Positions 1 to 9,108 of a stretch of DNA of 64,000 nucleotides are shown here, one piece after another. A program made the position numbers and the translations under genes. Every line of letters starts with the position of its first letter. The first letter of the stretch is position 1. The notes beneath the pieces were generated by a model. That model was not told where the DNA came from, did not search any database, and was given only the letters and a program-made list of their open reading frames with translations. Source of the DNA: UBA9676 sp963741615 (GTDB taxonomy: Bacteria; Actinomycetota; Actinomycetes; Streptosporangiales; Streptosporangiaceae); the NCBI GenBank assembly GCA_963741615.1, contig CAVUIU010000029.1:484671-548670 (forward strand), read 5' to 3'.

Positions 1-1526
1 CCGGGCACGGGCAGGTCCCGCTGGACGCTCCCGGTGATCTGGAGGAAGACCCCGGTGGCCGGCCCTCCCTTGTGGTACTGGCCGGTGGAATGCAGGAACC
101 GGGGACCCCAGCCGAAGGTGACCGGGCGGGTGGTCCTGGCGGCCAGCGCGTCGCGCAGCTGGGCCGCTGCCCGGTCCGCCGCCCGGTCCAGGTAGGCCAT
201 GACGGCCAGGTAGCCATCCGCTGGCAGCGACCACAGGACCGCGTCCAGCACCCCGGCGAGGTCGTCCACGGTGGGCAGGACATCCGGGTCCGCGTGCACC
301 TCGACCGCGCCGTCGGTGAACGCCGGCTCCCCGGCCGGCAGCGGGCCGTCACCCGCCTCGTCGAGCAGGGTGAGCGTGTTCTGCTTCGATTCGGCGACGT
401 TGGGCTGGTCGAACGGGTTGATACCGCAGAGCCGCCCGGCGATCGCCACCGCGTACTCCCAGACCAGGAACTGCGCCCCGAGCGGCCCGGCGACCGTGGT
501 GTCGGCCGGGCTGGCGGGGGTGCCCAGGCCGATCAGGTGAATGTCCGGGCCGGGTGAGAACCCGGGTGCGTCCTCGCCGCTCACCACGACCGGCAGGATG
601 CCGCGGCCGTTCTTGCCCGTGGACTCCGCGATGAGCTGCTCCGCCCAGTCGCCGAAGCCGCGGATACCCGAGCCGCAGTCGGCGAGCACCGCCTTGTCGT
701 GGCCCTCCCGCGCGTAGCCGCCGAGCACCGCCCCGAGGGCCAGCCCGGGATTGGGGCCGGAACCGTCGAGGTCCGGGCTGGCCTGGTCCGCCTCGTCGAG
801 CAGTGCCGCCACGTCGGCGCCGGCCAGGCCGCTGGGCACCAGGCCAAATGCGGTGAGCGCGCTGTAGCGGCCGCCAACGTTGGGGTCGGCGAGCACGACG
901 TGATAGCCAGCCGCTCCCGCCGCGTCCGCCAGCGGGGATCCGGGGTCGGTGACGACCACGATCCGCCGGGACACCTGAGCCGGGGTCAGGCCCAGGCTGG
1001 CGAACGCGTGCTCGTAGATGCGCCGGTGGCTGTCGGTCTCGATGGTGGAGCCGCTCTTGCTCGACACCACCAGCAGGGTGCGGTCCAGCCGGTCACCCAG
1101 CACCCGGCCGACCTGATGCGGATCGGTGGTGTCCAGCACGGTCAGCGGTGCGCCGACGGTCCTGGTGATCACCTCGGGAGCCAGCGACGAGCCGCCCATT
1201 CCCGCGAGCACCACATGCTCCAGGCCGTCGGCCCTGGCGCGCGCGGCCAGCTCACCGATCTCACCGGTCAGCGGCCGGGAGATCTGCGCTGCCTGCAGCC
1301 AGCCGAGCCTGATCGACGCCTCGGGCTCGGCGTCGGGCCCCCAGAGCCGGGGATCCGAAGCGGCCAGCGCGGCCGGGACACCGTCGGCGATCAGCTCGTC
1401 CAGGGCCTTCTGCTGTGCCTCCATGACGGCCGCACCACTGGTGCCGACCACCACGCCCCGGCCGGCCGGCAGGTCACCCGCGGCGGCGGGCCGGGCCGTG
1501 CCCGCCGGGACTTCGCCTGTGCTCAC
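1..1526 (-). CDS. pgi: Glucose-6-phosphate isomerase (partial, C-terminus beyond window)
   Basis: Interconverts glucose 6-phosphate and fructose 6-phosphate in the cytoplasm. About 508 residues are visible; the 3' end lies outside the window. The translation contains the sugar-isomerase segments AGMGGSSLAPEV, SSKSGSTIET and EQLIAESTGKNGRG, and later NPFDQPNV and HSTGQYHKGG, which is typical of the actinobacterial/cyanobacterial-like Pgi group. The GTG start at 1526 overlaps the transaldolase stop by four bases (GTGA), indicating translational coupling in a tkt-tal-pgi operon on the minus strand. This gene order is common in actinomycetes next to the oxidative pentose-phosphate genes. The family assignment is secure; only the start codon is a choice. 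Confidence 0.95.
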   Translation of the reverse strand, partial: MSTGEVPAGTARPAAAGDLPAGRGVVVGTSGAAVMEAQQKALDELIADGVPAALAASDPRLWGPDAEPEASIRLGWLQAAQISRPLTGEIGELAARARADGLEHVVLAGMGGSSLAPEVITRTVGAPLTVLDTTDPHQVGRVLGDRLDRTLLVVSSKSGSTIETDSHRRIYEHAFASLGLTPAQVSRRIVVVTDPGSPLADAAGAAGYHVVLADPNVGGRYSALTAFGLVPSGLAGADVAALLDEADQASPDLDGSGPNPGLALGAVLGGYAREGHDKAVLADCGSGIRGFGDWAEQLIAESTGKNGRGILPVVVSGEDAPGFSPGPDIHLIGLGTPASPADTTVAGPLGAQFLVWEYAVAIAGRLCGINPFDQPNVAESKQNTLTLLDEAGDGPLPAGEPAFTDGAVEVHADPDVLPTVDDLAGVLDAVLWSLPADGYLAVMAYLDRAADRAAAQLRDALAARTTRPVTFGWGPRFLHSTGQYHKGGPATGVFLQITGSVQRDLPVP

Positions 1527-2647
1527 CGGTCGCTCACGGCTGCCATCTGGCTGGTGAGCGTGTCCCGCATCGCCCGCCAGGACGCGTCGAACTTTGCCAC
1601 GCCCTCCTCCTCGAGCACGTTGACGACGTCCTCGTAGCTGATGCCAAGGCCGGCCAGATCGTCGAACACCTGCCGGGCGCTGGAGTAGGTGCCGTGGATG
1701 GTGTCGCCACGCAACCGGCCATGATCGGCTATCGCCCGCAACGTGGCTTCCGGCATGGTGTTGACCGTGTCGGGCGCCACGAGATCCACCACGTACATGG
1801 TGTCGTCGTAGGCGGGATCCTTGGTGCTGGTCGAGGCCCACAACGGCCGCTGTGGACGGGCACCTGCCTGGCGCAGCGCCTGCCACCGGGCGGACGCGAA
1901 CCGCTGATCGTACAGCTCGTAGGCGAGCCGCGCGTTGGCGATGGCTGCCTTGCCGCGCAGCGCCGCCGCCTCCGGGGTGCCGAGCTTGTCCAGCCTGCCG
2001 TCCACCTCGGTGTCCACCCGGCTGACGAAGAAGGACGCCACCGAGGTGATCGCCGCCAGGTCGTGCCCGGCCTGTGCCGCGCGCTCCATGCCGGTCATGA
2101 AGGCGTCGATGACCTGGCCGTACCGCTCCAGCGAGAAGATGAGCGTCACGTTGATGCTGATTCCCTCGGACAGGCACTGGGTGATCGCGGGCAGGCCGGC
2201 CAAGGTCGCCGGGATCTTGACATAGGCGTTCGGCCGGTCGACCAGCCACCACAGGGCCCTGGCCTCCGCGATGCTGCGCGCCGAATCCGCGGCGAGGCGC
2301 GGGTCCACCTCGATGGAGACCCGGCCATCGACGCGCGCGGTCGCGTCGTAGGCCGGGCGGAGGACATCACAGGCCCACCGGATGTCGTAGGTGGTGATCG
2401 CGCGCAGTGCCTCATCCGGGCTTATGCCGCGCAGTGCCAGGTCGGCCACCTGCGCGTCATACGCGGTGCCGCTGCTCAGCGCGTGGGCGAAGATCGTGGG
2501 ATTCGACGTCACTCCCGTCACATGACTGTGGCGGACGAGGTCAGCGAGATTGCCGGTGGTCAGCCGCTCGCGGCTGATGTCGTCCAGCCACACCGACACG
2601 CCGGCGGCGGACAGCTGCTCAAGGACGTCCTCTGACTGTGGGGCCAT
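1523..2647 (-). CDS. tal: Transaldolase
   Basis: Transfers a dihydroxyacetone unit from sedoheptulose 7-phosphate to glyceraldehyde 3-phosphate in the non-oxidative pentose-phosphate pathway. The 374-residue length is normal for the long bacterial type. The Schiff-base lysine is visible as K144 in AYVKIPATL. VTSNPTIF near residue 46, ITSVASFFVSRVD and the C-terminal WASTSTKDPAYDDTMYV are family hallmarks. It lies 31 bp downstream of tkt and overlaps pgi by four bases, so it is the middle gene of the operon. ATG is the start at 2647. Nothing is odd about it. Confidence 0.96.
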   Translation of the reverse strand: MAPQSEDVLEQLSAAGVSVWLDDISRERLTTGNLADLVRHSHVTGVTSNPTIFAHALSSGTAYDAQVADLALRGISPDEALRAITTYDIRWACDVLRPAYDATARVDGRVSIEVDPRLAADSARSIAEARALWWLVDRPNAYVKIPATLAGLPAITQCLSEGISINVTLIFSLERYGQVIDAFMTGMERAAQAGHDLAAITSVASFFVSRVDTEVDGRLDKLGTPEAAALRGKAAIANARLAYELYDQRFASARWQALRQAGARPQRPLWASTSTKDPAYDDTMYVVDLVAPDTVNTMPEATLRAIADHGRLRGDTIHGTYSSARQVFDDLAGLGISYEDVVNVLEEEGVAKFDASWRAMRDTLTSQMAAVSDR

Positions 2648-2678
2648 GGCCTACCGCTCCTTGTTGATCCTCACACTC

Positions 2679-4826
2679 TCAGCTTTGATCATCCCGGGCC
2701 AGCCGGGCAACCCTGGCCAGGCTGGCGCGGGCGGCGGCCGCCACCCGATCCGCCGTGAGCCCGAACTTCTCGAACAGGACCTGGTAGTCGGCGGACGCAC
2801 CGAAGTGCTCCAGGCTGACGCATTCGCCGGCGTCTCCGGTGAACGGCCGCCAGCCCAGTGCGATGCCCGCTTCGACGCTGACCCGGGCCCGGATCCGCGC
2901 CGGGAGCACCCCCTCCTGGTAGGAAGGCTCCTGTGCGGCAAACCATTCCACACATGGCATCGAAACGACCCTGGCGGCGATGCCCTCCTGCGCGAGCAGC
3001 TCGCGTGCCGCGAGCGCGAGCTGCACCTCGCTGCCGGTGGCGATGAGGATCACCGCCGGCTCCCGGCCGACGGCCTCGGCCAGGATGTAGCCGCCCCGGC
3101 CGGTGCCCTCGGCGCCGGCCAGGCCTTCGCCCGCGCGTGCCCGCTCGGGGCCGGTACTGCGGTCGAGCACCGGCAGGTTCTGCCGGCTGAGGCACAGGCC
3201 AGCGGGCCGGTCGCGGTGACTGAGAATGGCCCGCCAGGCGGCCACGGTCTCGTTGGCGTCGGCCGGGCGCACGACGTCGAGGCCGGGGATCGCCCGTAGC
3301 GACCACAGATGCTCGACCGGCTGGTGGGTGGGCCCGTCCTCACCGAGCCCGATCGAGTCGTGTGTCCACACGAACGTCACCGGCAGCCCCATCATCGCCG
3401 CCAGCCGGACCGCTGGCCGCATGTAGTCGCTGAACACCAGGAACGTGCCGCCGTAGGGCCGGGTCAGCCCGTGCACAGCTATCCCGTTGCAGATCGAGGC
3501 CATGGCGTGCTCGCGGATCCCGAAATGCAGAGTGCGGCCGTACCAGCCGCCGGGGAACATGTGGGTCTGATGCTCGGGCGGGATGAACGACGGCTCGCCC
3601 TTCATCGTCGTGTTGTTGCTGCCCGCGAGGTCGGCCGACCCGCCCCAGAGCTCGGGGAGCACCCCGGCGAGCGCGTTCAGGGTCTCGCCGGAGGCCTTCC
3701 TGGTGGCCATGCCCTTGGGATCGGGCGGGAACTGCGGCAAGGCGGCGTCCCAGCCCTCCGGCAGCTGCCGCGCGGACAGCCGGGACAGCAGCTCGGCCCG
3801 GTCCGGGCTGGCCGCCGCCCAGGTGGCGAAGGACTCCTCCCATTCCGCGCGCAGCTGCTTGCCACGGTCCCCGACCTTGCGTGCGTGAGCGACCACGTCC
3901 TCCTCGACGGGGAAGGACACGTCCGGGTCGAAGCCGAGGATGCGCTTGGTCGCGGCCACCTCCTCCGCTCCGAGCGCGGCGCCGTGTGCCTCGCCGGTGT
4001 TCTGCTTCGTCGGGGCGGGCCACCCGATGATCGTCCGCAGCGAGATGAACGAGGGCTGGACGGTGTTGTCCCGGGCGCGGATCAGGGCATCCCGCAGCGG
4101 CCCGATGTCCTCCCGGTAGCCCTCGGCGTGCCGCCAGCTCACCCGCTGTACATGCCAGCCGTAGGCCGCGTACCGCGCGGCGACGTCCTCCGACTTGGCT
4201 ATCGCCGTGTCGTCCTCGATCGAGATCGAGTTGTCGTCGTAGAGCACGATCAGATTGCCGAGTTCCTGGTGACCGGCGAGGGAGGAGGCTTCGTGGCTGA
4301 TGCCCTCCTCGATGTCACCGTCCGAGGCGAAGACGTACACGTGGTGGTCGAAGGGGCTCGTCCCGGCGGGTGCGTCCGGGTCCAGCAGGCCGCGCTCACG
4401 GCGGGCGGCCATCGCCATGCCGACCGCGTTGGCGATTCCCTGGCCGAGCGGGCCGGTGGTGGTCTCCACCCCGGCCGTGTGCCGGTACTCCGGGTGGCCG
4501 GGGGTGAGGCTGCCCCAGGTGCGGTAGGCCCTGATGTCGTCCAGGGTCAGGCCGTAGCCGGACAGGTAGAGCTGAATGTACAGGGTGAGGCTGGAATGGC
4601 CGCAGGACAGGACGAACCGGTCCCGTCCCAGCCAGCCGGGATCAGCCGGGTCGTGCCGGAGGATCTGCTGGAACAGCAGGTAGGCGGCGGGCGCGAGGCT
4701 CATGGCCGTTCCCGGATGCCCGGACCCCGCCTGCTGGACCGCATCCATCGCCAGGACGCGGATGAGGTCGACGGCCCGGTGGTCAGCCGCCGACCATGCC
4801 AGATCGGCGTCAGAAGCGATAGTCAC
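2679..4826 (-). CDS. tkt: Transketolase
   Basis: Thiamine-diphosphate enzyme moving two-carbon units between sugar phosphates in the pentose-phosphate and Calvin cycles. At 715 residues it has the full family length. SGHPGTAMSLAP near residue 36, the ThDP/Mg motif starting GDGDIEEG with a downstream YDDNSISIEDD, the TEQ-loop region GIREHAMASICNG and the THDSIGLGEDGPTHQPVEHL segment of the pyrimidine domain are all present. GTG at 4826 is chosen because the conserved N-terminus follows directly, with GAGAGGAG about 13 bases upstream. First gene of tkt-tal-pgi. In this genome it probably also supplies the Calvin-cycle regeneration step, because RuBisCO and phosphoribulokinase genes are encoded in the same window and no second tkt is seen here. 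Confidence 0.96.
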   Translation of the reverse strand: MTIASDADLAWSAADHRAVDLIRVLAMDAVQQAGSGHPGTAMSLAPAAYLLFQQILRHDPADPGWLGRDRFVLSCGHSSLTLYIQLYLSGYGLTLDDIRAYRTWGSLTPGHPEYRHTAGVETTTGPLGQGIANAVGMAMAARRERGLLDPDAPAGTSPFDHHVYVFASDGDIEEGISHEASSLAGHQELGNLIVLYDDNSISIEDDTAIAKSEDVAARYAAYGWHVQRVSWRHAEGYREDIGPLRDALIRARDNTVQPSFISLRTIIGWPAPTKQNTGEAHGAALGAEEVAATKRILGFDPDVSFPVEEDVVAHARKVGDRGKQLRAEWEESFATWAAASPDRAELLSRLSARQLPEGWDAALPQFPPDPKGMATRKASGETLNALAGVLPELWGGSADLAGSNNTTMKGEPSFIPPEHQTHMFPGGWYGRTLHFGIREHAMASICNGIAVHGLTRPYGGTFLVFSDYMRPAVRLAAMMGLPVTFVWTHDSIGLGEDGPTHQPVEHLWSLRAIPGLDVVRPADANETVAAWRAILSHRDRPAGLCLSRQNLPVLDRSTGPERARAGEGLAGAEGTGRGGYILAEAVGREPAVILIATGSEVQLALAARELLAQEGIAARVVSMPCVEWFAAQEPSYQEGVLPARIRARVSVEAGIALGWRPFTGDAGECVSLEHFGASADYQVLFEKFGLTADRVAAAARASLARVARLARDDQS

Positions 4827-5063
4827 GGTGAGATCAGCGCTCCTCTCAGAGGCGCGGGCTGCGTGGGATCACTGACCACGCCGCCGGTTTCGTGATTGCC
4901 AGGCCGAGGATCCCCTCCGCTTCTCCCGACCCTACCGGGCGCCACCGGCGGCCATCTCCCCGGTGACGGGGACCGGCCGGGGGAGAAATAGCCAATGTCC
5001 ATTGGGACCCCCGTGGATGTCCCCTGGGACCCCCCCTCGCCGGTAGCTAGTACGCTCCCAGCC
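4827..5063. promoter_or_regulatory. Divergent intergenic region, tkt and prsW-like gene
   Basis: A 237-bp divergent spacer. It contains a perfect 14-bp palindrome CCAATGTCCATTGG (4992-5005). A TAGTACGCT element at 5049-5057 sits about seven bases before the ATG of the protease gene, as expected for a -10 box of a leaderless actinobacterial transcript. No regulator for the palindrome can be named. Confidence 0.4.
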
Positions 5064-6266
5064 ATGGCGACCCCCGGGCCCCACCTTGATCCACGGGCCG
5101 TGATCGAGGGCCGCGCCCCGGGCCGGGCCCGGCCCGGGCTCATCATCGGCATCGCCGCCGGGCTGGCCTGCACTCTCATCGCGCTGGGCATCGACCTGCT
5201 GGAGAGTTTCGACAGCGCTCAGCACAGTGCCGTTCCCTTCCTCGTCGCGCTGCTGCTGGCCCTGCTCCCGGTGCCGCTGCTGATCGCGGTGGTGCTGCTG
5301 CTCGACCGGCTGGAACCCGAGCCGCGCGCCAACCTGGTCCTGTGCTTCGCCTGGGGCGCCGGTGTCGCCGTCCTGCTTGCCGCGGTCATCAACACCGCAG
5401 GACTGCTGTTCATCACCCAGCCCGACCTCGGCAAGAGCAACGGCGAGTTCATCTCGGCCACGTTCGGCGCTCCCCTTGTTGAGGAGACGCTCAAGGGAAT
5501 GATCCTGTTCTGGCTGCTGTGGCGGCGCAGGCAGGAGTTCGACGGGCCGACCGACGGCATCATGTACGCCGCCATGGTGGGCCTGGGCTTCGCCATGATG
5601 GAGAACATCGGCTACTACATCTCCGCGATGGTCCGGCCGCAGATCGGCGGTGCGCAACTGCTCGGCTACACCTTCGTCTTCCGCGGGCTGCTGTCGCCCT
5701 TCGCGCATCCGGCATTCACCTCCGTGACCGGGATCGGCGTCGCGTACGCGGCCACGCACCGGCGGGGCGGCTGGGCCGTAGGCGCCGGCCTGCTCGGGGC
5801 AATGACCTTGCACGGGCTCTGGAACGGGCTCTCGAAGTTCGGACTACCCGGGATCGCTGCCGCCTACCTTCTGGTGGCGTGGGTGCTCATCGTGCTGGTG
5901 GCGGTGGTGGTCGCCGACCGGCGGCGCACCGTCCGCCTGATCTGGCGGTTCCTGCCCGCCTATCAGTCGGACGGCGTGGTCACCCAGGCCGACCTGCGGA
6001 TGCTCAGCACGTTGCGCGGACGCAGGCAGGCGCGGCTGTGGGCACGCGATACCGGCGGCACCGTAGCGGCCCGGGCGATGACCAACTACCAGCAGGCCGC
6101 GACCGAGCTGGCGCTCGTCCACCAGCGCGCGGACCGGGGCCTGATCGGCGCGGCGCGGTTCGACGAGCGCTGCCGAGGGCTGCTCACCCTCATGACGATG
6201 GCCCGCGGCGCGTTCCTGCGGCAGCGCCCCGGGCCACCATCCCCGCCATGGGCCGCCCGGAGCTGA
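5064..6266 (+). CDS. PrsW-family intramembrane metalloprotease
   Basis: Polytopic membrane protein of the PrsW/M82 family, predicted to cleave membrane-embedded substrates such as anti-sigma factors. The visible signatures are EETLKG (zinc/catalytic glutamates), GLGFAMMENIGYY, a helix with HPAFTSVTGIGVAYA, and TLHGLWNG, spaced as in PrsW. Roughly eight hydrophobic segments are followed by a soluble tail of about 110 residues rich in Arg. ATG at 5064 is preferred to an in-frame ATG at 4995 because the -10-like box lies just before it and the upstream 23 codons look non-coding. The 3' end overlaps the convergent heme A synthase gene by 77 bp. The substrate is unknown. In related actinomycetes ctaB (heme O synthase) often sits in this position, and it is absent here. 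Confidence 0.85.
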   Translation: MATPGPHLDPRAVIEGRAPGRARPGLIIGIAAGLACTLIALGIDLLESFDSAQHSAVPFLVALLLALLPVPLLIAVVLLLDRLEPEPRANLVLCFAWGAGVAVLLAAVINTAGLLFITQPDLGKSNGEFISATFGAPLVEETLKGMILFWLLWRRRQEFDGPTDGIMYAAMVGLGFAMMENIGYYISAMVRPQIGGAQLLGYTFVFRGLLSPFAHPAFTSVTGIGVAYAATHRRGGWAVGAGLLGAMTLHGLWNGLSKFGLPGIAAAYLLVAWVLIVLVAVVVADRRRTVRLIWRFLPAYQSDGVVTQADLRMLSTLRGRRQARLWARDTGGTVAARAMTNYQQAATELALVHQRADRGLIGAARFDERCRGLLTLMTMARGAFLRQRPGPPSPPWAARS

Positions 6267-7344
6267 GCGCGGCCGACCCGTCCGTGGTCTCCGGTGCGGG
6301 CTGGATGAGCGGGCCGCGATCGCGCACCGCGAACAGCAACTGCAGGGCGGCGATCCAGATCAGCAAGGAGCCGGAGACGTGGGCCCAGACCAGGCCCGCG
6401 GGCAGGCCCGAGAAGTACTGGGTGTAGCCGATCGCGCCCTGCACTCCGATCAGCGCGAGCAGGAGCCAGCCAAGCCGCATCACCCGTACCGGCGCCCCGG
6501 TGATCCGCAGCCCGACGACCAGCGGCAGGGTGAGCCCGCCCAGCAGCCAGCCGATGTCGGAGTGGAACTGGGTGACGCCGGTCAGCGGCAGGTGGTAACG
6601 GGGGACCGCGCCGGCCCCGGCGAGTGGCCCGGTGCCGGTGACCACGGTGCCGGCGGCGAGCATCACGGCCGTCACCGCCACCACCCCGAAGACGAGCAGC
6701 CGCAGATCGGCGCGGACCAGCGCGCGGGCAGGCGCGGTACCCTCGGCGCACTTGGCGTGCAGCGCCACCGCGGCCGCCACGACCGCGATCGACACCACGA
6801 AGTGCAGCGACACCAGGGCCGGGTTGAGGTTCGTCAGTACCACGATCCCGCCGACCACGATCTGCGCCAGCACCCCGGCCGGCTGGGCGGCGGCCAGCCA
6901 GACCAGGTCGGGCCGGCGGCGGCCGGCCGGCCGGAACCGCCAGGCGGCGATCAGCACCGCCACCGCGACGATGGTAACCAGCACGGTCACCATCCGGTTA
7001 CCGAACTCGATCCAGGTGTGGAACATGGGGTCGCCACGCGTGTGGGCGGCCACCAGGCTGCTGCGGGTGCACTGCGGCCAGTCCGGGCAGCCGAGCCCGG
7101 ACTTGCTCAGCCGGACGGCCGCGCCGGTGACGATGATGAAGGCGGTGGAGATCACCCCTGCCAGCGCGATCCGGCGCATGGAGGCCGGGGTGGGGGCCCA
7201 GACGGCGTCCACCCCGCGCCGGAGCGCCGCCACGGCACCGCGCGGGGCGGGCGCGGCGGGCGGCTGCCCGGCGGCAGCCGCGGATGCTGGGGGGCTGCCG
7301 GGCGGCGGGGTGAGGCCGGCTGGCATGCCCTCATGGTCTGGCAC
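6190..7344 (-). CDS. ctaA: Heme A synthase, COX15/CtaA family
   Basis: Membrane oxidase that converts heme O to heme A for aa3-type cytochrome oxidase. The 384-residue protein has eight hydrophobic helices with the conserved GAAVRLSKSGLGCPDWPQC loop, HTWIEFGNRM (heme-ligand His and catalytic Glu), a QIVVGGIVVLTNLNP segment, SLHFVVS, HSDIGWLLGG and HVSGSLL, that is, the His pairs of both four-helix bundles. The two cysteines in the first loop that some CtaA proteins carry are partly present (one clear Cys-Pro-Asp-Trp). The N-terminal 45 residues are Pro/Ala-rich and may be shorter if Met at 7326 is used. Single gene on the minus strand, downstream of the DMT transporter. Confidence 0.92.
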   Translation of the reverse strand: MPDHEGMPAGLTPPPGSPPASAAAAGQPPAAPAPRGAVAALRRGVDAVWAPTPASMRRIALAGVISTAFIIVTGAAVRLSKSGLGCPDWPQCTRSSLVAAHTRGDPMFHTWIEFGNRMVTVLVTIVAVAVLIAAWRFRPAGRRRPDLVWLAAAQPAGVLAQIVVGGIVVLTNLNPALVSLHFVVSIAVVAAAVALHAKCAEGTAPARALVRADLRLLVFGVVAVTAVMLAAGTVVTGTGPLAGAGAVPRYHLPLTGVTQFHSDIGWLLGGLTLPLVVGLRITGAPVRVMRLGWLLLALIGVQGAIGYTQYFSGLPAGLVWAHVSGSLLIWIAALQLLFAVRDRGPLIQPAPETTDGSAALSSGRPMAGMVARGAAAGTRRGPSS

Positions 7345-7363
7345 GCCCCCATGGTAGAGCCAG

Positions 7364-8344
7364 TCAGGCCTGCGGGGCCTGGGATGCCCGGGCAGCGCCC
7401 CGGGCGGCTCCGGCGCAGGCGGCCATCACGCAGCCGATCGCGGCCCATTCACTGACCGCCAGCGCCTCGCCGAGCATGACCAGTCCCACCAGCGCGGCGA
7501 CCGCGGGCTCCAGGCTCATCCAGATGCCGAACACCCGGGCCGGCACCCGCCGCAGTGCTTCCAGTTCCAGTGTGTAGGGGATGATCGAGGACAGCATCCC
7601 GATCGCCAGCCCTGCCGCCAGGATGCCGGGGCGCAGCAATGCCCCCCGCCCGGCCGTGACCCCGACCGGGACCATGACGACAGCGGCGAAGATCATCGCG
7701 ATCGTCAGGCCCGACGTACCTGGAAAGCGCCGCCCGGTGGCCCGGCTGAAGATGATGTACGCGGCCCAGGCGGCGCCGGCGAGCAGCGCGAACGCCACGC
7801 CTGCGAGGTTTATCCGGTGGCTGGCGCCAGCCGGGTCACCGGCCCCGGTGAGCAGTGCCACCCCCGCCCCGGCCAGGCCGACCCAGAGCAGGTCGATGAG
7901 GCGGCGGGAGGCGGCAACGGCCACCGCGAGCGGGCCCAGGAACTCTATGGTGACGGCGATCCCGAGCGGGATCCGGGCAAAGGCCTGGTAGATCGAGTAG
8001 TTCATGACCGCGAGGGTCAGCCCGAAGCCGGCCACGACGGCGGCATCCCGCCACGACCGCCGCCGCACCAAGCCGGCCAGGTTCTCCCTCAGTGCCCGCG
8101 CCCCCACCAGGGCCATCACCAGCGCCGCGATCCACAGCCGGAGCCCGGTGACCGCGGCGGGCGAGATCTGTGTGAACAGGCGGGCCGCGACCCCCGCACC
8201 GACCTGCACCGAGACGATGCCGGTCAGGACCAGCGCGGACGGCGGCACAGACGCGAGCAGCGCGGTGCGCGCCGTGGGACTTTGGCGGCCTTCTACTCCC
8301 AGCGGAATGTCCGGGCCGCGAGTGCGATGGCCGCTGCCGCCCAC
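7364..8344 (-). CDS. EamA/DMT-family transporter (RhtA-like exporter)
   Basis: Ten-helix drug/metabolite transporter with two EamA repeats (about residues 35-165 and 180-315). Family features include MNYSIYQAFARIPLGIAVTIEFLGPL in repeat one and LEALRRVPARVFGIWMSLEPAVAAL in repeat two, close to the RhtA amino-acid/metabolite exporters. The longest reading frame starts at 8344, overlapping the ABC permease by 52 bp; GTG at 8248 is an equally plausible start because the first hydrophobic segment begins just after it. It is the last gene of the minus-strand group that starts with the ABC exporter. Substrate not predictable. Confidence 0.85.
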   Translation of the reverse strand: MGGSGHRTRGPDIPLGVEGRQSPTARTALLASVPPSALVLTGIVSVQVGAGVAARLFTQISPAAVTGLRLWIAALVMALVGARALRENLAGLVRRRSWRDAAVVAGFGLTLAVMNYSIYQAFARIPLGIAVTIEFLGPLAVAVAASRRLIDLLWVGLAGAGVALLTGAGDPAGASHRINLAGVAFALLAGAAWAAYIIFSRATGRRFPGTSGLTIAMIFAAVVMVPVGVTAGRGALLRPGILAAGLAIGMLSSIIPYTLELEALRRVPARVFGIWMSLEPAVAALVGLVMLGEALAVSEWAAIGCVMAACAGAARGAARASQAPQA

Positions 8345-9108
8345 ACCACGAGCACGGCCAGGTCACGCAGGGGTAGCGCGGCGCCGTGCTGCAGCACGGC
8401 GCGGAGCCCGTCCGACAGCGCGCCGGAGGGCAGCAGGGTCAGCGCGGTGCGGGCCCCGGTGGGGAACTTGGTGAGCGGGAAGATCACTCCGCCCACACCG
8501 AGCAGCACCAGGTAGATCAGGTTGGCCACCGCCAGCGTGGCCTCGGCGCGCAGGGTGCCGGCGAGCAGCAGCCCGAGCCCGCTGAACGCGGCCGTCCCGG
8601 CCAGCACCAGCAACAGGACCCATATGCCCGCCGCGGGCCCGCCGTGCGGCTGCCAGCCCAGCGCCAGCCCGATCACGACGATGACCACCACCTGCACGAG
8701 CTCGATGGCGATCACCGTCAGGGTCTTGGCGGCGATCAGCCCGGGCCTGCTCAGCGGGGTGGCTCCGAGCCGCTTGAGCACCCCGTACCGGCGCTCGAAG
8801 CCGGTCGCGATGGCCTGGCTGGTGAATGCCGTGGACATCACGGCCAGCGCGATGATGCCGGGGACCAGGAAGTCCACCGCCGGGCCCGCCACCTTGACCA
8901 GCTGCGGGTCCAGGCTGAAGGCGGCCAGCAGCAGCACCGGGATGATCAGGGTCAACAGCAGCTGCTCACCGTTGCGGAGCACGGTGCGGGTCTCGAGCCC
9001 CGCCTGCGCGATGATCATGGCCGGCAGCGGCGCCGCGCCCGGCGCAGGCTCCGGCCAGCTCGAAGCCGTGCCGGGAACCGGTGCGGCGAGCTTGCGGCCC
9101 TCTGTCAT
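8293..9108 (-). CDS. ABC-2 type transporter permease
   Basis: Membrane subunit of a two-component ABC exporter of the DrrB/daunorubicin-resistance type. The 271 residues comprise a short cytoplasmic N-terminus and six hydrophobic helices; FLVPGIIALAVMSTAFTSQAIATGFERRYGVLKRLGATPLSR is the characteristic helix-loop of this family (shown by the FERRYGVLKRLGATPL part). It overlaps the ATPase stop by four bases (start 9108, ATPase end 9105), so the two are co-translated. Likely exports a lipid, antibiotic or heme-like compound; in actinomycetes this pair commonly sits between COX15 and the suf operon. Confidence 0.9.
   Translation of the reverse strand: MTEGRKLAAPVPGTASSWPEPAPGAAPLPAMIIAQAGLETRTVLRNGEQLLLTLIIPVLLLAAFSLDPQLVKVAGPAVDFLVPGIIALAVMSTAFTSQAIATGFERRYGVLKRLGATPLSRPGLIAAKTLTVIAIELVQVVVIVVIGLALGWQPHGGPAAGIWVLLLVLAGTAAFSGLGLLLAGTLRAEATLAVANLIYLVLLGVGGVIFPLTKFPTGARTALTLLPSGALSDGLRAVLQHGAALPLRDLAVLVVWAAAAIALAARTFRWE

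Noticed and set aside
3309..4895. Long plus-strand frame (528 codons) opposite transketolase
   Set aside because: Antisense shadow in a very GC-rich gene; sequence is Arg/Gly/Pro/His-rich and has no family features, while the minus strand encodes a full transketolase.
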